Source of the DNA: Nocardioides deserti
GTDB lineage: Bacteria > Actinomycetota > Actinomycetes > Propionibacteriales > Nocardioidaceae
NCBI RefSeq assembly: GCF_014266025.1
Contig: NZ_JACMYC010000004.1
Location: forward strand, 248,001-312,000
DNA: 64,000 nucleotides
Direction: 5' to 3'
The notes under the pieces were generated by a model. That model was given only the letters and a program-made list of their open reading frames with translations. It was not told where the DNA came from and made no database searches. The position numbers and the translations under genes were made by a program. Each line of letters begins with the position of its first letter. The first letter of the stretch is position 1. Below are positions 18,783 through 26,393 of this stretch, piece by piece.

Positions 18783-19565
18783 GTGCGCCGTCCCCGCCTG
18801 CTGACCGCCGTCGCCGGCCTCGCGCTGGTCCTCACCAGCGCACCGGCGGCACCCGCCGCGGCCCCCGAGCGCGCCGCCCCGGAGCGACCCGCGGTCGTGG
18901 GCAAGCGCGTCCTCGGCACGTCGGCGCAGGACCGCGACATCGTCGCCTGGCACCTCGGCGAGCCGGACCGCCCGGGCGTGCCGACCGTCGTACTGATCTC
19001 GACCATGCACGGCGACGAGCCCGCGACCCGGCACATCCTCACCGCGCTGCGCGACGGTCCGCCCGTCGTCGGTGTCGACCTGTGGATCGTGCCGACCTAC
19101 AACCCCGACGGCCTCGCCGCGGGCACCCGGCGCAGCGCCCGCGGCGTCGACCTCAACCGCAACTACCCCTACAAGTGGGCCGACCTCGACGGGCGCTACG
19201 AGTCCGGGCCGAAGGCGGCGTCCGAGCCGGAGACGAAGGCGATGATGGGCTTCCTGGCCGACGTCCGGCCCGACTACCTGCTGAGCTTCCACCAGCCGCT
19301 GCACGGGGTCGACACCGACACCAAGCGGCCGCGCTTCGCCCGCAAGGTCGCCCGTCACCTCGGCCTGCCGCGCAAGACCTTCGACTGCGGCGGCGTCTGC
19401 CACGGCACGATGACCGGCTGGTTCAACCACCGGTTCAAGGGCGCCGCGTTGACGGTCGAGTACGCCGCCAAGCCGTCGCGCCGCCGACTGCGCACGGTCG
19501 TCCCCGACCAGGTGCTGTCGATCTTCGGCGCCTACCGCGGACACCTGGACTGGGCGCAGCGCTAG
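18783..19565 (+). CDS. Secreted M14-family zinc carboxypeptidase
   Basis: A 260-residue exported metallopeptidase. Residues 1-28 are a signal peptide ending in an Ala-rich region. The zinc site is H76 and E79 (HGDE) plus H170 (SFHQ). RNYP in DLNRNYPYKW and catalytic E226 (TVEYA) complete the M14 pattern. DLNRNYP and the short length suggest the MpaA/gamma-D-Glu-DAP amidase-like subgroup acting on peptidoglycan peptides, though this is inferred. GTG at 18783 has GAGGAG about 8 nt upstream. Confidence 0.85.
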   Translation: MRRPRLLTAVAGLALVLTSAPAAPAAAPERAAPERPAVVGKRVLGTSAQDRDIVAWHLGEPDRPGVPTVVLISTMHGDEPATRHILTALRDGPPVVGVDLWIVPTYNPDGLAAGTRRSARGVDLNRNYPYKWADLDGRYESGPKAASEPETKAMMGFLADVRPDYLLSFHQPLHGVDTDTKRPRFARKVARHLGLPRKTFDCGGVCHGTMTGWFNHRFKGAALTVEYAAKPSRRRLRTVVPDQVLSIFGAYRGHLDWAQR

Positions 19566-19581
19566 TCGGTCCCGGGCGCGC

Positions 19582-19656
19582 ACGATCGTTCAATTGTTGG
19601 GTTGTGGACCGGTTCGCGGGCGCCGAGGCGCTGGAACCGCGCAATTGAACGATCGT
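19582..19656. repeat. Long AT-richer inverted repeat between convergent genes
   Basis: ACGATCGTTCAATTG (19582-19596) pairs perfectly with CAATTGAACGATCGT (19642-19656). The 45-nt centre can form a second stem (CGGTTC with GAACCG). The arms are conspicuously AT-richer than the surroundings. The element lies between the stops of a plus-strand and a minus-strand gene and could be a bidirectional terminator or a dispersed palindromic repeat. Confidence 0.9.
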
Positions 19657-19695
19657 CGACGCCCGGACCCGGGCCCGCCGGGCCGGGCCCGACCC

Positions 19696-20541
19696 TCAGC
19701 GGCCCTCGAACACCGGCTTCTGCTTGGCGACGAACGCGTCGACGGCGGCCCGGTGGTCCTCGGTGGCGCCGGTGAGCTGCATCATCGAGGACTCGAAGGC
19801 GACGGCCTCCTCGAACGTGTGGCCGGCGGCGTACGCCACGGAGCGGCGGATCGAGCCGAGCGCGACCGTCGGGCCGGCGGCGAGCCGGACCGCGAGGGCG
19901 CGTGCCTCCTCGGCGAGCGTGTCGGGGGAGTGCAGCGAGGTCGCGAGGCCGAGCTCGAGCGCCTCGGCCGCGGGCACGGTGCGCGGCGAGTAGAGCAGCT
20001 CGAGCGCCTTGGCCCGCCCGACGAGCAGCGGGAGGTGGTAGCTGGCGCCGGTGTCGCAGGAGAGCCCGACGTTGGCGAAGGCGAGGTTGAAGCCCGCGGT
20101 GTCGGCGACCAGGCGCAGGTCGCAGGCGAAGGCGAGGCTCGCGCCGGCGCCCGCGGCGACACCGTTGACCGCGGCGACGACCGGCTTGGCCATGCCGGCC
20201 AGCGTGGTGACGATCGGGTTGTAGTGCTCGTCGACGGTGGAGAACAGCGCCTCGCTCCCGCCGTTGTGCAGCAGCTGGACGTGCTCCTTGAGGTCCTGGC
20301 CGGTGCAGAACGCGCGGCCGGTGCCGGTGAGCAGCACGCAGCGCACGGCCGGGTCCTCGGCGACGTGCTGGACGATCTCGCGCAGCAGCACCTTGGTCGC
20401 GACGTCGAGGCTGTTCATCGCGTCGGGCCGGTTGAGCGTGATGGTCGCGACGCCCTCGGAGACGTCGAGGAGCACGGGCGCCTGGGTCGCGTCGGGCGTG
20501 GGGCCGGAGGAGGAGCTGGCGGAGGGGCTGGCGGAGGTCAT
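19696..20541 (-). CDS. Enoyl-CoA hydratase/isomerase family protein
   Basis: A 281-residue crotonase-fold enzyme that would hydrate or isomerise an enoyl-CoA. The oxyanion segments are LLTGTGRAFCTGQDLKEH (near residue 70) and AAVNGVAAGAGASLAFACD (near 125), and the family-typical SYHLPLLVGRAKALEL follows. The Gln-Asp after FCTG resembles PaaG/PaaB-type members, which fits its position directly downstream of and 4 bp overlapping a PaaX-type regulator. No other phenylacetate genes are in the window. The N-terminal ~20 residues are Ser-rich and non-conserved. Confidence 0.85.
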   Translation of the reverse strand: MTSASPSASSSSGPTPDATQAPVLLDVSEGVATITLNRPDAMNSLDVATKVLLREIVQHVAEDPAVRCVLLTGTGRAFCTGQDLKEHVQLLHNGGSEALFSTVDEHYNPIVTTLAGMAKPVVAAVNGVAAGAGASLAFACDLRLVADTAGFNLAFANVGLSCDTGASYHLPLLVGRAKALELLYSPRTVPAAEALELGLATSLHSPDTLAEEARALAVRLAAGPTVALGSIRRSVAYAAGHTFEEAVAFESSMMQLTGATEDHRAAVDAFVAKQKPVFEGR

Positions 20542-21332
20542 GCGGGGCAGTCTGCCGCGCTCGGCAGGCAGCGGGCGACGAACCTGTCCGCCGCGGGCTT
20601 CAGCCGGCCGGCCTCGGCGGCGAAGCACTGCGCGGCCTCGTCGCGCGGCCAGTCGGCCGGCAGCACCTCCGCCGGCAGTCCTGGGTCGGCGAAGAGGAAC
20701 TTGCGCCACTCGTGCACCAGGTGGAAGCGCGCCGCGAACGCCGCCTCGTCCGGGTCGTCGTGCGCGGCGAGGTGGCCCGCGACGAGCGCGCCCGCAACGG
20801 CCGGCCACCCGTCGTACGACGCCCGCAGCGCCGCCAGGTCCCACGCGTCGGCCGGGGAGGGGGCGACGTCGCGGGCGCGGGCGGTCCGCGCGGTCGCACC
20901 GGCCCGGGCGAGCGCCCCGTCGAGCTCCGGGCTCGCGACCGGGCCGACCCAGACGGTGTCGGCGAGCTCGGCGTACCCCAGGTAGGCCAGGTCGGCGCGG
21001 AGCCGCGTGCGCGCGCTCCGGTCGGGCGGGTAGGTGACCAGCACCAGGTGCCAGTGGCCGTCCCACGGCTCGTCGCGGCGCCGGTAGATCCGGGCGCGGG
21101 CCTCGTCGAGACGGCGGGTGGCCTGGTCGGTGGCGCGGTAGCCGCGGCCGTCGGGCAGCGCGACGGGCTCGAGCCAGCCCTGCATGACCATCCGCGAGAT
21201 CGCCGTGCGGACCGCCGGGGCCGCGATGCCGACCGGCGCGAGCAGGCGCACGAGGGCGGCGACCGGCGCCTGGGAGCCGCACGCGCGGAGGTGGTCGCCG
21301 TAGAGGTCGAAGAGGGCCGACCGCGCGTGCAT
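20538..21332 (-). CDS. PaaX-family transcriptional repressor
   Basis: A 264-residue GntR-related regulator. The N-terminal winged helix (RSALFDLYGDHLR..RTAISRMVMQGWLEPV, about residues 3-60) and the central PaaX domain with GHWHLVLVTYP and the YLGYAELADTVWVGP segment are typical. PaaX proteins bind phenylacetyl-CoA and release DNA. ATG at 21332 follows minus-strand CAGACT by 7 nt (leaderless type). Its stop overlaps the enoyl-CoA hydratase start as ATGA, so it probably controls its own operon. Confidence 0.85.
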   Translation of the reverse strand: MHARSALFDLYGDHLRACGSQAPVAALVRLLAPVGIAAPAVRTAISRMVMQGWLEPVALPDGRGYRATDQATRRLDEARARIYRRRDEPWDGHWHLVLVTYPPDRSARTRLRADLAYLGYAELADTVWVGPVASPELDGALARAGATARTARARDVAPSPADAWDLAALRASYDGWPAVAGALVAGHLAAHDDPDEAAFAARFHLVHEWRKFLFADPGLPAEVLPADWPRDEAAQCFAAEAGRLKPAADRFVARCLPSAADCPA

Positions 21333-21339
21333 GCACCCG

Positions 21340-21345
21340 AGTCTG
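21340..21345 (-). promoter_or_regulatory. Candidate -10 element of the PaaX operon (leaderless type)
   Basis: Minus-strand CAGACT (21345 to 21340) lies 7 nt before the ATG at 21332. Confidence 0.4.
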
Positions 21346-21400
21346 TCACCGGTGGGAGGGCGCCGACCCGCGCGTCCCACGGGCCGAGGTGTGGGGACCG

Positions 21401-21430
21401 GTCACACTCCGGAGCCCGATAGGGGATAAT
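21401..21430 (+). promoter_or_regulatory. Sigma-70-type promoter of the DUF3117 gene
   Basis: GATAAT (21425-21430) is a near-consensus -10. GTCACA at 21401-21406, 18 nt upstream, is an acceptable -35. Transcription would start near 21437 and give a leader of about 65 nt before the ATG at 21504. Confidence 0.6.
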
Positions 21431-21503
21431 GGAGGTCACACGGCTGGCGGGGCGCCTGGACCTCGTCGGTCTCGAGGACTGCAACACGAGAAGAGGTGCC
21501 GGG

Positions 21504-21671
21504 ATGGCGGCAATGAAGCCACGAACGGGTGACGGTCCGCTCGAGGTCACCAAGGAAGGTCGCGGCATCGTCATGCGCGTCCCCCTGGAGGGCGGCGGTC
21601 GTCTGGTCGTCGAGCTCAACGCCGAGGAGGCCGGAGCGCTCGGCGACGCCCTCAAGGCCGTCGTCGGCTGA
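21504..21671 (+). CDS. DUF3117 family small protein (Rv1211-like)
   Basis: A 55-residue protein of unknown function, almost invariant in actinobacteria (MAAMKPRTGDGPLEVTKEG, then RGIVMRVPLEGGGRLVVEL). It has no transmembrane segment or known catalytic motif. ATG at 21504 is chosen over an upstream in-frame ATG (21429) because GAAGAGG lies about 7 nt before it and homologs start here. A strong promoter precedes it. Its position between LOG and sigE matches Rv1211 in M. tuberculosis. Confidence 0.9.
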   Translation: MAAMKPRTGDGPLEVTKEGRGIVMRVPLEGGGRLVVELNAEEAGALGDALKAVVG

Positions 21672-21703
21672 CGCCGGCCACGAACCCCGCCTCGCGCCGC
21701 GTC

Positions 21704-23272
21704 GTGCCCCCCACCTCGTCCGACCGCCCGCCTGCCCTCTCGCTCCCGTCCCAGGTCTCGCCGCCCGAGCTCGCGCTGAGCGGTGCCCGGCCGCTCGCGG
21801 TCGACGGCGTGGAGGTCGTGGCCCTGCCGGTCGTCCCGGGTGAGGGGGACGGTGCCGCGCCGGTGCTCGGGCCCGGTGCCGACGAGGTCGGCGAGCAGCT
21901 CGGCGTCGACCTGGTCGCGCTGCTCGAGGCCGAGCGCGCGAGCGGCGAGGCTGGCCGGATCGTCGCCTACCCGGTGCCGCTCGGCGGTCCGGACCAGGCG
22001 TCGCTGCGGCGCGTGCTGCTGGTCGGCGTCGGTGCGCAGCGCCCCGCGGACTTCCGCAAGGCGGGCGCGGCGCTCGGCCGCGCCGTCAAGGACGTCCGCG
22101 CCGTCGCCACGACCGTGCCGGCGCTCGACCCCGACACCGGGCTCGAGCCGTTCGTCGTCGGTCTCGTGCTCGGGTCGTACGGCTTCTCCTGGCGCTCCAC
22201 GCCGCCCGAGCACGTCCCGGTCGAGCAGGTCGTGCTGGCCGCGCTCGACCCGAAGGCGTACGACGCCGCTCTGCGGCGCGCGCTCGCCGTCGCGGGCGCC
22301 GGGTGGCGTTCGCGGACCCTCGCCACGGTCCCGTCGAACCTGAAGAACCCGGCCTGGCTCGCCGAGGAGGCCCGCCGCCTCGCCGACGAGGCCGGTCTCG
22401 GCTACCGCGTCTGGGACGAGCAGCAGCTCGCCGCCGAGGGCTTCGGCGGCGTCCTCGGCGTCGGCCAGGGCTCGGCGACGCCGCCGCGCCTGGTGCAGCT
22501 CGACTACGCGCCGCGCCGCGCCGGACGGCGTACGCCCACGGTCGTGCTGGTCGGCAAGGGCATCACCTTCGACACCGGCGGCCTGTCCATCAAGCCCGCC
22601 CAGGCGATGGCGAACATGAAGCGCGACATGACCGGCGGCGCAGTCGTGCTCGCCACCATGGCCGCGCTGAAGGACGTCGGTTGCCCCGTCCGCGTCGTCG
22701 GGCTCGTACCGATGGCGGAGAACGCCGTCTCCGGCAACGCGCTGCGCCCCGGCGACGTCGTGCGCCACTGGGGCGGGCGGACCACCGAGATCACCAACAC
22801 CGACGCCGAGGGACGGGTCGTGATGGCCGACGCGCTCGCGTACGCCGTCGCCGAGCTCGACCCGACCGTCGTCGTCGACGTCGCCACGCTCACCGGCGCG
22901 ATGAAGGTGGCGCTCGGCCAGCAGGTCGGCGGGTTCTTCGCCAACCGCGAGGTGCTGGCGGCCGCGATCGCTGCGGCCGGCGAGGCGTCCGGGGAGCCGC
23001 TGTGGCGGATGCCGCTGGCGGAGGTCTACGAGGACAAGCTGGCCTCGAAGGTCGCCGACGCCGACAACGGCGCCGGTGGCCCGGGCGCGATCACCGCGGC
23101 GCTGTTCCTCCAGCACTTCGTCGGCGACGTCCCGTGGGCGCACCTCGACGTCGCCTCGGTGGGCGACGCACCGGCCGACGCGGACGAGTGGACGGAGGGG
23201 CCGACCGGCTTCGGCGCCCGCGCGCTGCTGACCTGGCTCGGCGCCGAGGCGCCGCTCGACGGCATCGCCTGA
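21704..23272 (+). CDS. pepA: Leucyl aminopeptidase (M17)
   Basis: A 522-residue cytosolic aminopeptidase that releases N-terminal residues from peptides using two metal ions. The C-terminal catalytic domain shows GKGITFDTGGLSIKP (metal Lys/Asp), MKRDMTGGA and the family signature NTDAEGRVVMADAL. The N-terminal domain is the less conserved regulatory part. The length is normal. The start is probably GTG at 21704, but the first 15 or so residues are Pro/Ser-rich and non-conserved, so a nearby start is possible. Downstream genes follow closely. Confidence 0.92.
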   Translation: MPPTSSDRPPALSLPSQVSPPELALSGARPLAVDGVEVVALPVVPGEGDGAAPVLGPGADEVGEQLGVDLVALLEAERASGEAGRIVAYPVPLGGPDQASLRRVLLVGVGAQRPADFRKAGAALGRAVKDVRAVATTVPALDPDTGLEPFVVGLVLGSYGFSWRSTPPEHVPVEQVVLAALDPKAYDAALRRALAVAGAGWRSRTLATVPSNLKNPAWLAEEARRLADEAGLGYRVWDEQQLAAEGFGGVLGVGQGSATPPRLVQLDYAPRRAGRRTPTVVLVGKGITFDTGGLSIKPAQAMANMKRDMTGGAVVLATMAALKDVGCPVRVVGLVPMAENAVSGNALRPGDVVRHWGGRTTEITNTDAEGRVVMADALAYAVAELDPTVVVDVATLTGAMKVALGQQVGGFFANREVLAAAIAAAGEASGEPLWRMPLAEVYEDKLASKVADADNGAGGPGAITAALFLQHFVGDVPWAHLDVASVGDAPADADEWTEGPTGFGARALLTWLGAEAPLDGIA

Positions 23273-23288
23273 TGGCCCGGGAGCAGCG

Positions 23289-23627
23289 GTGAAGGGGCTG
23301 AGCATCCGCTGGTCGCTCGTCGACGCGCCCGAGGGCGTCGAGGAGCAGCTGGCGGCGTACGTCGCCGAGACCTCGCACGCGCGCTTCACCGGGATGGCCG
23401 GGCTGCGGTTCAAGACCTGGCGGGTGCGTCCGGGCGAGTGGTTCGAGGGGCTCTACCTGTTCGCGACCGACGAGGCTCGGGCGGCGTTCCAGGAGGAGTT
23501 CGCCGCCGGGGCCGCGGACGCGCCGGGCTCGCGGATGGTCGGCGCGCCGCCGGTGCTCATCGAGCCGTGGGACGTCGTGGCGGTCGCGGAGGGTTGGGAA
23601 GGGTTCGAGGCGACGCCTCGGGGCTGA
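23289..23627 (+). CDS. Small ABM/YdhR-like monooxygenase-fold protein
   Basis: A 112-residue protein with the pattern of dimeric ferredoxin-like proteins: an initial beta strand (SIRWSLVD), a helix, FTGMAGLRFKTWRV, EWFEGLYLFATDEARAAFQEEF and a terminal EPWDVVAVAEG strand, similar to the YdhR/antibiotic-biosynthesis-monooxygenase group. No cofactor site is apparent. The GTG start lies 16 nt after pepA. Its last 71 bases overlap the 3' end of the convergent MarR gene, so one of the two C-termini may be less conserved. Confidence 0.65.
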   Translation: MKGLSIRWSLVDAPEGVEEQLAAYVAETSHARFTGMAGLRFKTWRVRPGEWFEGLYLFATDEARAAFQEEFAAGAADAPGSRMVGAPPVLIEPWDVVAVAEGWEGFEATPRG

Positions 23628-24069
23628 GCGGCGCACCGGCCTGCTCGCTGATCCGGCCCAGCGCCGCGGTCGCGCCGGTCAGGTAGCGCTCGATGACGGC
23701 CTTCTCGTCGTCGTCGAACTCCTTGTCGAGCGCCCGGAGCGCCACCAGCATGGGGGAGAGGTGCGCGAGCACCTCCGCGCGCCCGGACTCGGTGAGGTGC
23801 AGCTCCGTGCGCCGGCGGTCGGCTGCGTGCGCACGGCGTACGACGTGACCGCGGGCCGCGAGCCGGTCGGCGATGCCGGTGGACGCTGCGGTGGAGACGC
23901 CGAGCAGGCGGGCCAGCTCGGCGGGGCCGACCGAGCCGCGGCTGAGGTGCTGGAGCGCGACCATCTCGTGCTCGCTCAGGCCGGCGGCCCGGGCGACGGT
24001 GTGCCGCATGCGCACCCCGGCTTCGACGAGGTCGCGCAGGGCACCGAGAAGCCCGTGCTGGTCCGCCAT
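23557..24069 (-). CDS. MarR-family transcriptional regulator
   Basis: A 170-residue winged-helix regulator. The DNA-binding domain (LSEHEMVALQHLS, GPAELARLLGVSTAASTGIADRLAARGHVVRRAHAADRRR; about residues 33-90) is canonical, with the wing Asp-Arg-Arg-Arg. ATG at 24069 has AGGTGAG 5 nt upstream and is preferred to the GTG at 24078. It is divergent from an MMPL exporter with only 62 nt between starts, the classical arrangement for a repressor of the pump. The Pro-rich C-terminus overlaps the convergent gene by 71 bp. Confidence 0.88.
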   Translation of the reverse strand: MADQHGLLGALRDLVEAGVRMRHTVARAAGLSEHEMVALQHLSRGSVGPAELARLLGVSTAASTGIADRLAARGHVVRRAHAADRRRTELHLTESGRAEVLAHLSPMLVALRALDKEFDDDEKAVIERYLTGATAALGRISEQAGAPLSPEASPRTLPNPPRPPRRPTAR

Positions 24070-24131
24070 TTGTCTCACCTGCTTAGCATCTTTTCGTCTG
24101 GACTAAATCGTACGTCCTCGAGGAGAACGCC
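24070..24131. promoter_or_regulatory. MarR/MMPL divergent promoter and probable operator
   Basis: A 62-nt gap that is AT-rich for this genome (TTAGCATCTTTTCGTC, then GGACTAAAT). TTAG and CTAA flank an inner GTC-TG-GAC, giving an imperfect dyad centred near 24090 that could bind the MarR protein. GAGGAG precedes the MMPL start. Operator function is inferred from position. Confidence 0.5.
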
Positions 24132-26186
24132 GTGCCCGATCACCGGTCCACCCACCGGCCGCACCCCGTGACGTCGGTGGTCGTCGCGCGGCGGACCGCC
24201 TGGCTCTTCGCGTTCCTCCCGCTCGTGGCCGCCGTGCTCGGCCTGGTGCTGCTCGGCGAGGGCGACCGCGAGCAGCAGCCGCTCGACCAGCTGCCGCGCG
24301 ACCTCGACTCCACGCTCGCCACCGAGCTCGAGCAGCGGCTGCCCGACGAGGGCTCGAACACCGCCGTCGTGCTGTGGACCGCCGACGAGGGGGAGCTCGA
24401 CGACGGCGCGCTGGAGGAGCTGCGCTCGGTGGCCCAGGACCTCGACGCGGTCGGCGGTGGCCCGGAGGGGCCGATGTCGGTCGCGGAGGACGGCACCGCC
24501 GCGATCGCGATCGTGCAGGTCGCCCCCGGCTCCGCCACCGACGTCTCCGCCGAGGTCGAGGACCTGCGCGCGGAGCTCGACGACACCGCGCCCGACGGCG
24601 TCACCGCGCAGGCGACCGGTCCGGCGGCGGTGCAGGCCGACCTCGCGGCGGTCTTCGACGGTGCGAACTTCCGGCTGCTGGCCGTCACGGCGACCGTCGT
24701 GGCGTTCCTGCTGGTCATCACCTACCGCAGCCCCATCTTGTGGGCGATCCCGCTGCTGGTGGTCGGTGTGGCCGACCGCTTCGCCGCCATCGCCGCGACC
24801 CAGGTGATGGCCGCGCTCGACGTGGCCTGGGACGAGTCGACCGTCGGCATCCTGTCGGTGCTGGTCTTCGGCGCCGGCACGAACTACGCGCTGCTGCTGA
24901 TCTCGCGCTACCGCGACGAGCTGCGGCACGTCGAGGACCGGTACGCCGCCATGACCACCGCCCTCGCCCGCACCGCCGAGGCGGTGCTGGCCAGCGCCAC
25001 CACAGTCGTGCTCGGCCTGCTCACGCTGCTGCTGTCGGTGGTGCCCACCACCCGCGGGCTCGGCCTGGCGTGCGCCGTCGGCGTCGTGATCGCGGCGTTC
25101 TTCGCGCTCGTCGTGCTGCCCGCGCTGCTCGTGCTCTTCGGTCGCTGGGTCTTCTGGCCGAAGGTGCCGCGCACCGGCCAGACGGCGCTGGTCGACCAGG
25201 ACTCGTTCTGGCACCGCGTCGGCGCCCGGGTGGCCCGCAAGCCGGCGCTCTTCGCCACCGGCACCATCGCCCTCATCGCCGCCCTGTCCATCGGCCTGCT
25301 CGGCGTGAGCACCGGCCTCGACCAGGACGAGCAGTTCCTCGACGAGCCGGAGGCGATCTCGGCCTCGAACCGACTCGCCGAGTCCTTCCCGGCCGGCCTG
25401 ACCGACCCCGCCCGCGTCGTCACCACCGCCGACCCCCGCGAAGTCGCCCAGGCCGTCGAAGGAGCCGAGGGCGTCGCCCAGGTCCAGCCTGGCCCGGAGG
25501 GCGACGGCGTCGCCCAGCTCAACGTCGTGCTCGAGGGATCGCCCGGCTCGGACGAGGCCGAGGACGCCATCGCCGCCATCCGCGAGGCGGTCGACGGCCT
25601 CGACGACACCCACGTCGGCGGCACCGAGGCCACCGCGATCGACGCGCGCGAGGGCGCTGCCCGCGACCGGGTCGTCATCCTTCCGCTCATCCTCGGGCTC
25701 GTGCTCGGCGCGCTGCTGCTGCTCCTGCGCTCGGTCGTCGCGCCGCTGATCCTCGTCGCCACCGTGCTCGGCACGTACGCCGCCTCGATGGGCGCCGCCT
25801 GGTGGCTCTTCACCGGTCCGCTCGGGTTCTCCGCGCTCGACGAGTCGGTCCCGCTGCTGGCGTTCCTGTTCCTCGTCGCGCTGGGCGTCGACTACAACAT
25901 CTTCCTCGTCGCCCGCGCCCGCGAGGAGGCCGCCGACCACGGCTCCCGCGACGGGATGCTCCGCGCGCTCGCCGCCACCGGTGGCGTCATCACCAGCGCC
26001 GGCGTGCTCCTCGCCGCGGTCTTCGCCGTCCTCGGCGTGCTGCCGCTCGTCGTCCTCGCCCAGGTCGGCACGGTCATCTGCATCGGTGTCCTGCTCGACA
26101 CCCTGCTCGTCCGCACCGTCCTCGTCCCCGCCGCCGCCCTCATCCTCGGCGACCGGTTCTGGTGGCCGCGGAGGGTGCGCGCCTGA
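24132..26186 (+). CDS. MMPL-family RND-type exporter
   Basis: A 684-residue polytopic membrane protein, two repeats each with one helix, a periplasmic domain and about five helices, expected to export lipids or drugs using the proton gradient. The second half carries the usual proton-relay pair GVDYNIFLVAR (D587). In the first half the equivalent is GAGTNYALLLISRYR, with Asn251 in place of the expected Asp. The C-terminus is short, without the long tail of mycobacterial MmpL3. It is divergent from a MarR gene that probably represses it; AGGAG precedes the GTG start. Confidence 0.87.
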   Translation: MPDHRSTHRPHPVTSVVVARRTAWLFAFLPLVAAVLGLVLLGEGDREQQPLDQLPRDLDSTLATELEQRLPDEGSNTAVVLWTADEGELDDGALEELRSVAQDLDAVGGGPEGPMSVAEDGTAAIAIVQVAPGSATDVSAEVEDLRAELDDTAPDGVTAQATGPAAVQADLAAVFDGANFRLLAVTATVVAFLLVITYRSPILWAIPLLVVGVADRFAAIAATQVMAALDVAWDESTVGILSVLVFGAGTNYALLLISRYRDELRHVEDRYAAMTTALARTAEAVLASATTVVLGLLTLLLSVVPTTRGLGLACAVGVVIAAFFALVVLPALLVLFGRWVFWPKVPRTGQTALVDQDSFWHRVGARVARKPALFATGTIALIAALSIGLLGVSTGLDQDEQFLDEPEAISASNRLAESFPAGLTDPARVVTTADPREVAQAVEGAEGVAQVQPGPEGDGVAQLNVVLEGSPGSDEAEDAIAAIREAVDGLDDTHVGGTEATAIDAREGAARDRVVILPLILGLVLGALLLLLRSVVAPLILVATVLGTYAASMGAAWWLFTGPLGFSALDESVPLLAFLFLVALGVDYNIFLVARAREEAADHGSRDGMLRALAATGGVITSAGVLLAAVFAVLGVLPLVVLAQVGTVICIGVLLDTLLVRTVLVPAAALILGDRFWWPRRVRA

Positions 26187-26202
26187 GGGATCGGCGTACG
26201 AC

Positions 26203-26252
26203 GCCTCGTGCTGCTGAGCGTGCGCCCTGGCGCTCGCCGGGCAGCACGAGGC
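26203..26252. repeat. 50-bp palindromic element, family A, copy 1
   Basis: Ends GCCTCGTGCTGC (26203-26214) and GCAGCACGAGGC (26241-26252) are perfect inverted repeats. Pairing continues inwards with few mismatches. Copy 2 at 37635-37684 has the same length and identical ends (44 of 50 bases identical by hand alignment). This copy lies 17 bp after the MMPL stop, in a convergent gap. Confidence 0.92.
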
Positions 26253-26259
26253 CGGATCT

Positions 26260-26287
26260 GGTCGGCCTGATCCGGTCGGCCTGATCC
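26260..26287 (+). repeat. Tandem duplicate of a 14-bp unit
   Basis: GGTCGGCCTGATCC occurs twice head to tail (26260-26273, 26274-26287) and a third partial copy (GGTC) follows. The repeat separates palindromes A1 and B1 in the same intergenic gap. Confidence 0.92.
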
Positions 26288-26300
26288 GGTCGCTCGGCTC

Positions 26301-26350
26301 GGGTCGTGTGCCTGTCGTCGCGGGCGGGCGCGTCCTGGGGCACACGACCC
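26301..26350. repeat. 50-bp palindromic element, family B, copy 1
   Basis: Ends GGGTCGTGTGCC (26301-26312) and GGCACACGACCC (26339-26350) are perfect inverted repeats. Copy 2 lies at 63549-63598 with identical ends and the same 50-bp length but a diverged centre. It sits before the stop of the minus-strand methyltransferase gene, opposite palindrome A1. Confidence 0.92.
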
Positions 26351-26393
26351 CGGTCAGCGGTCTGACTCGGCGGTTCGGGGCGTCGTCAGTGGG

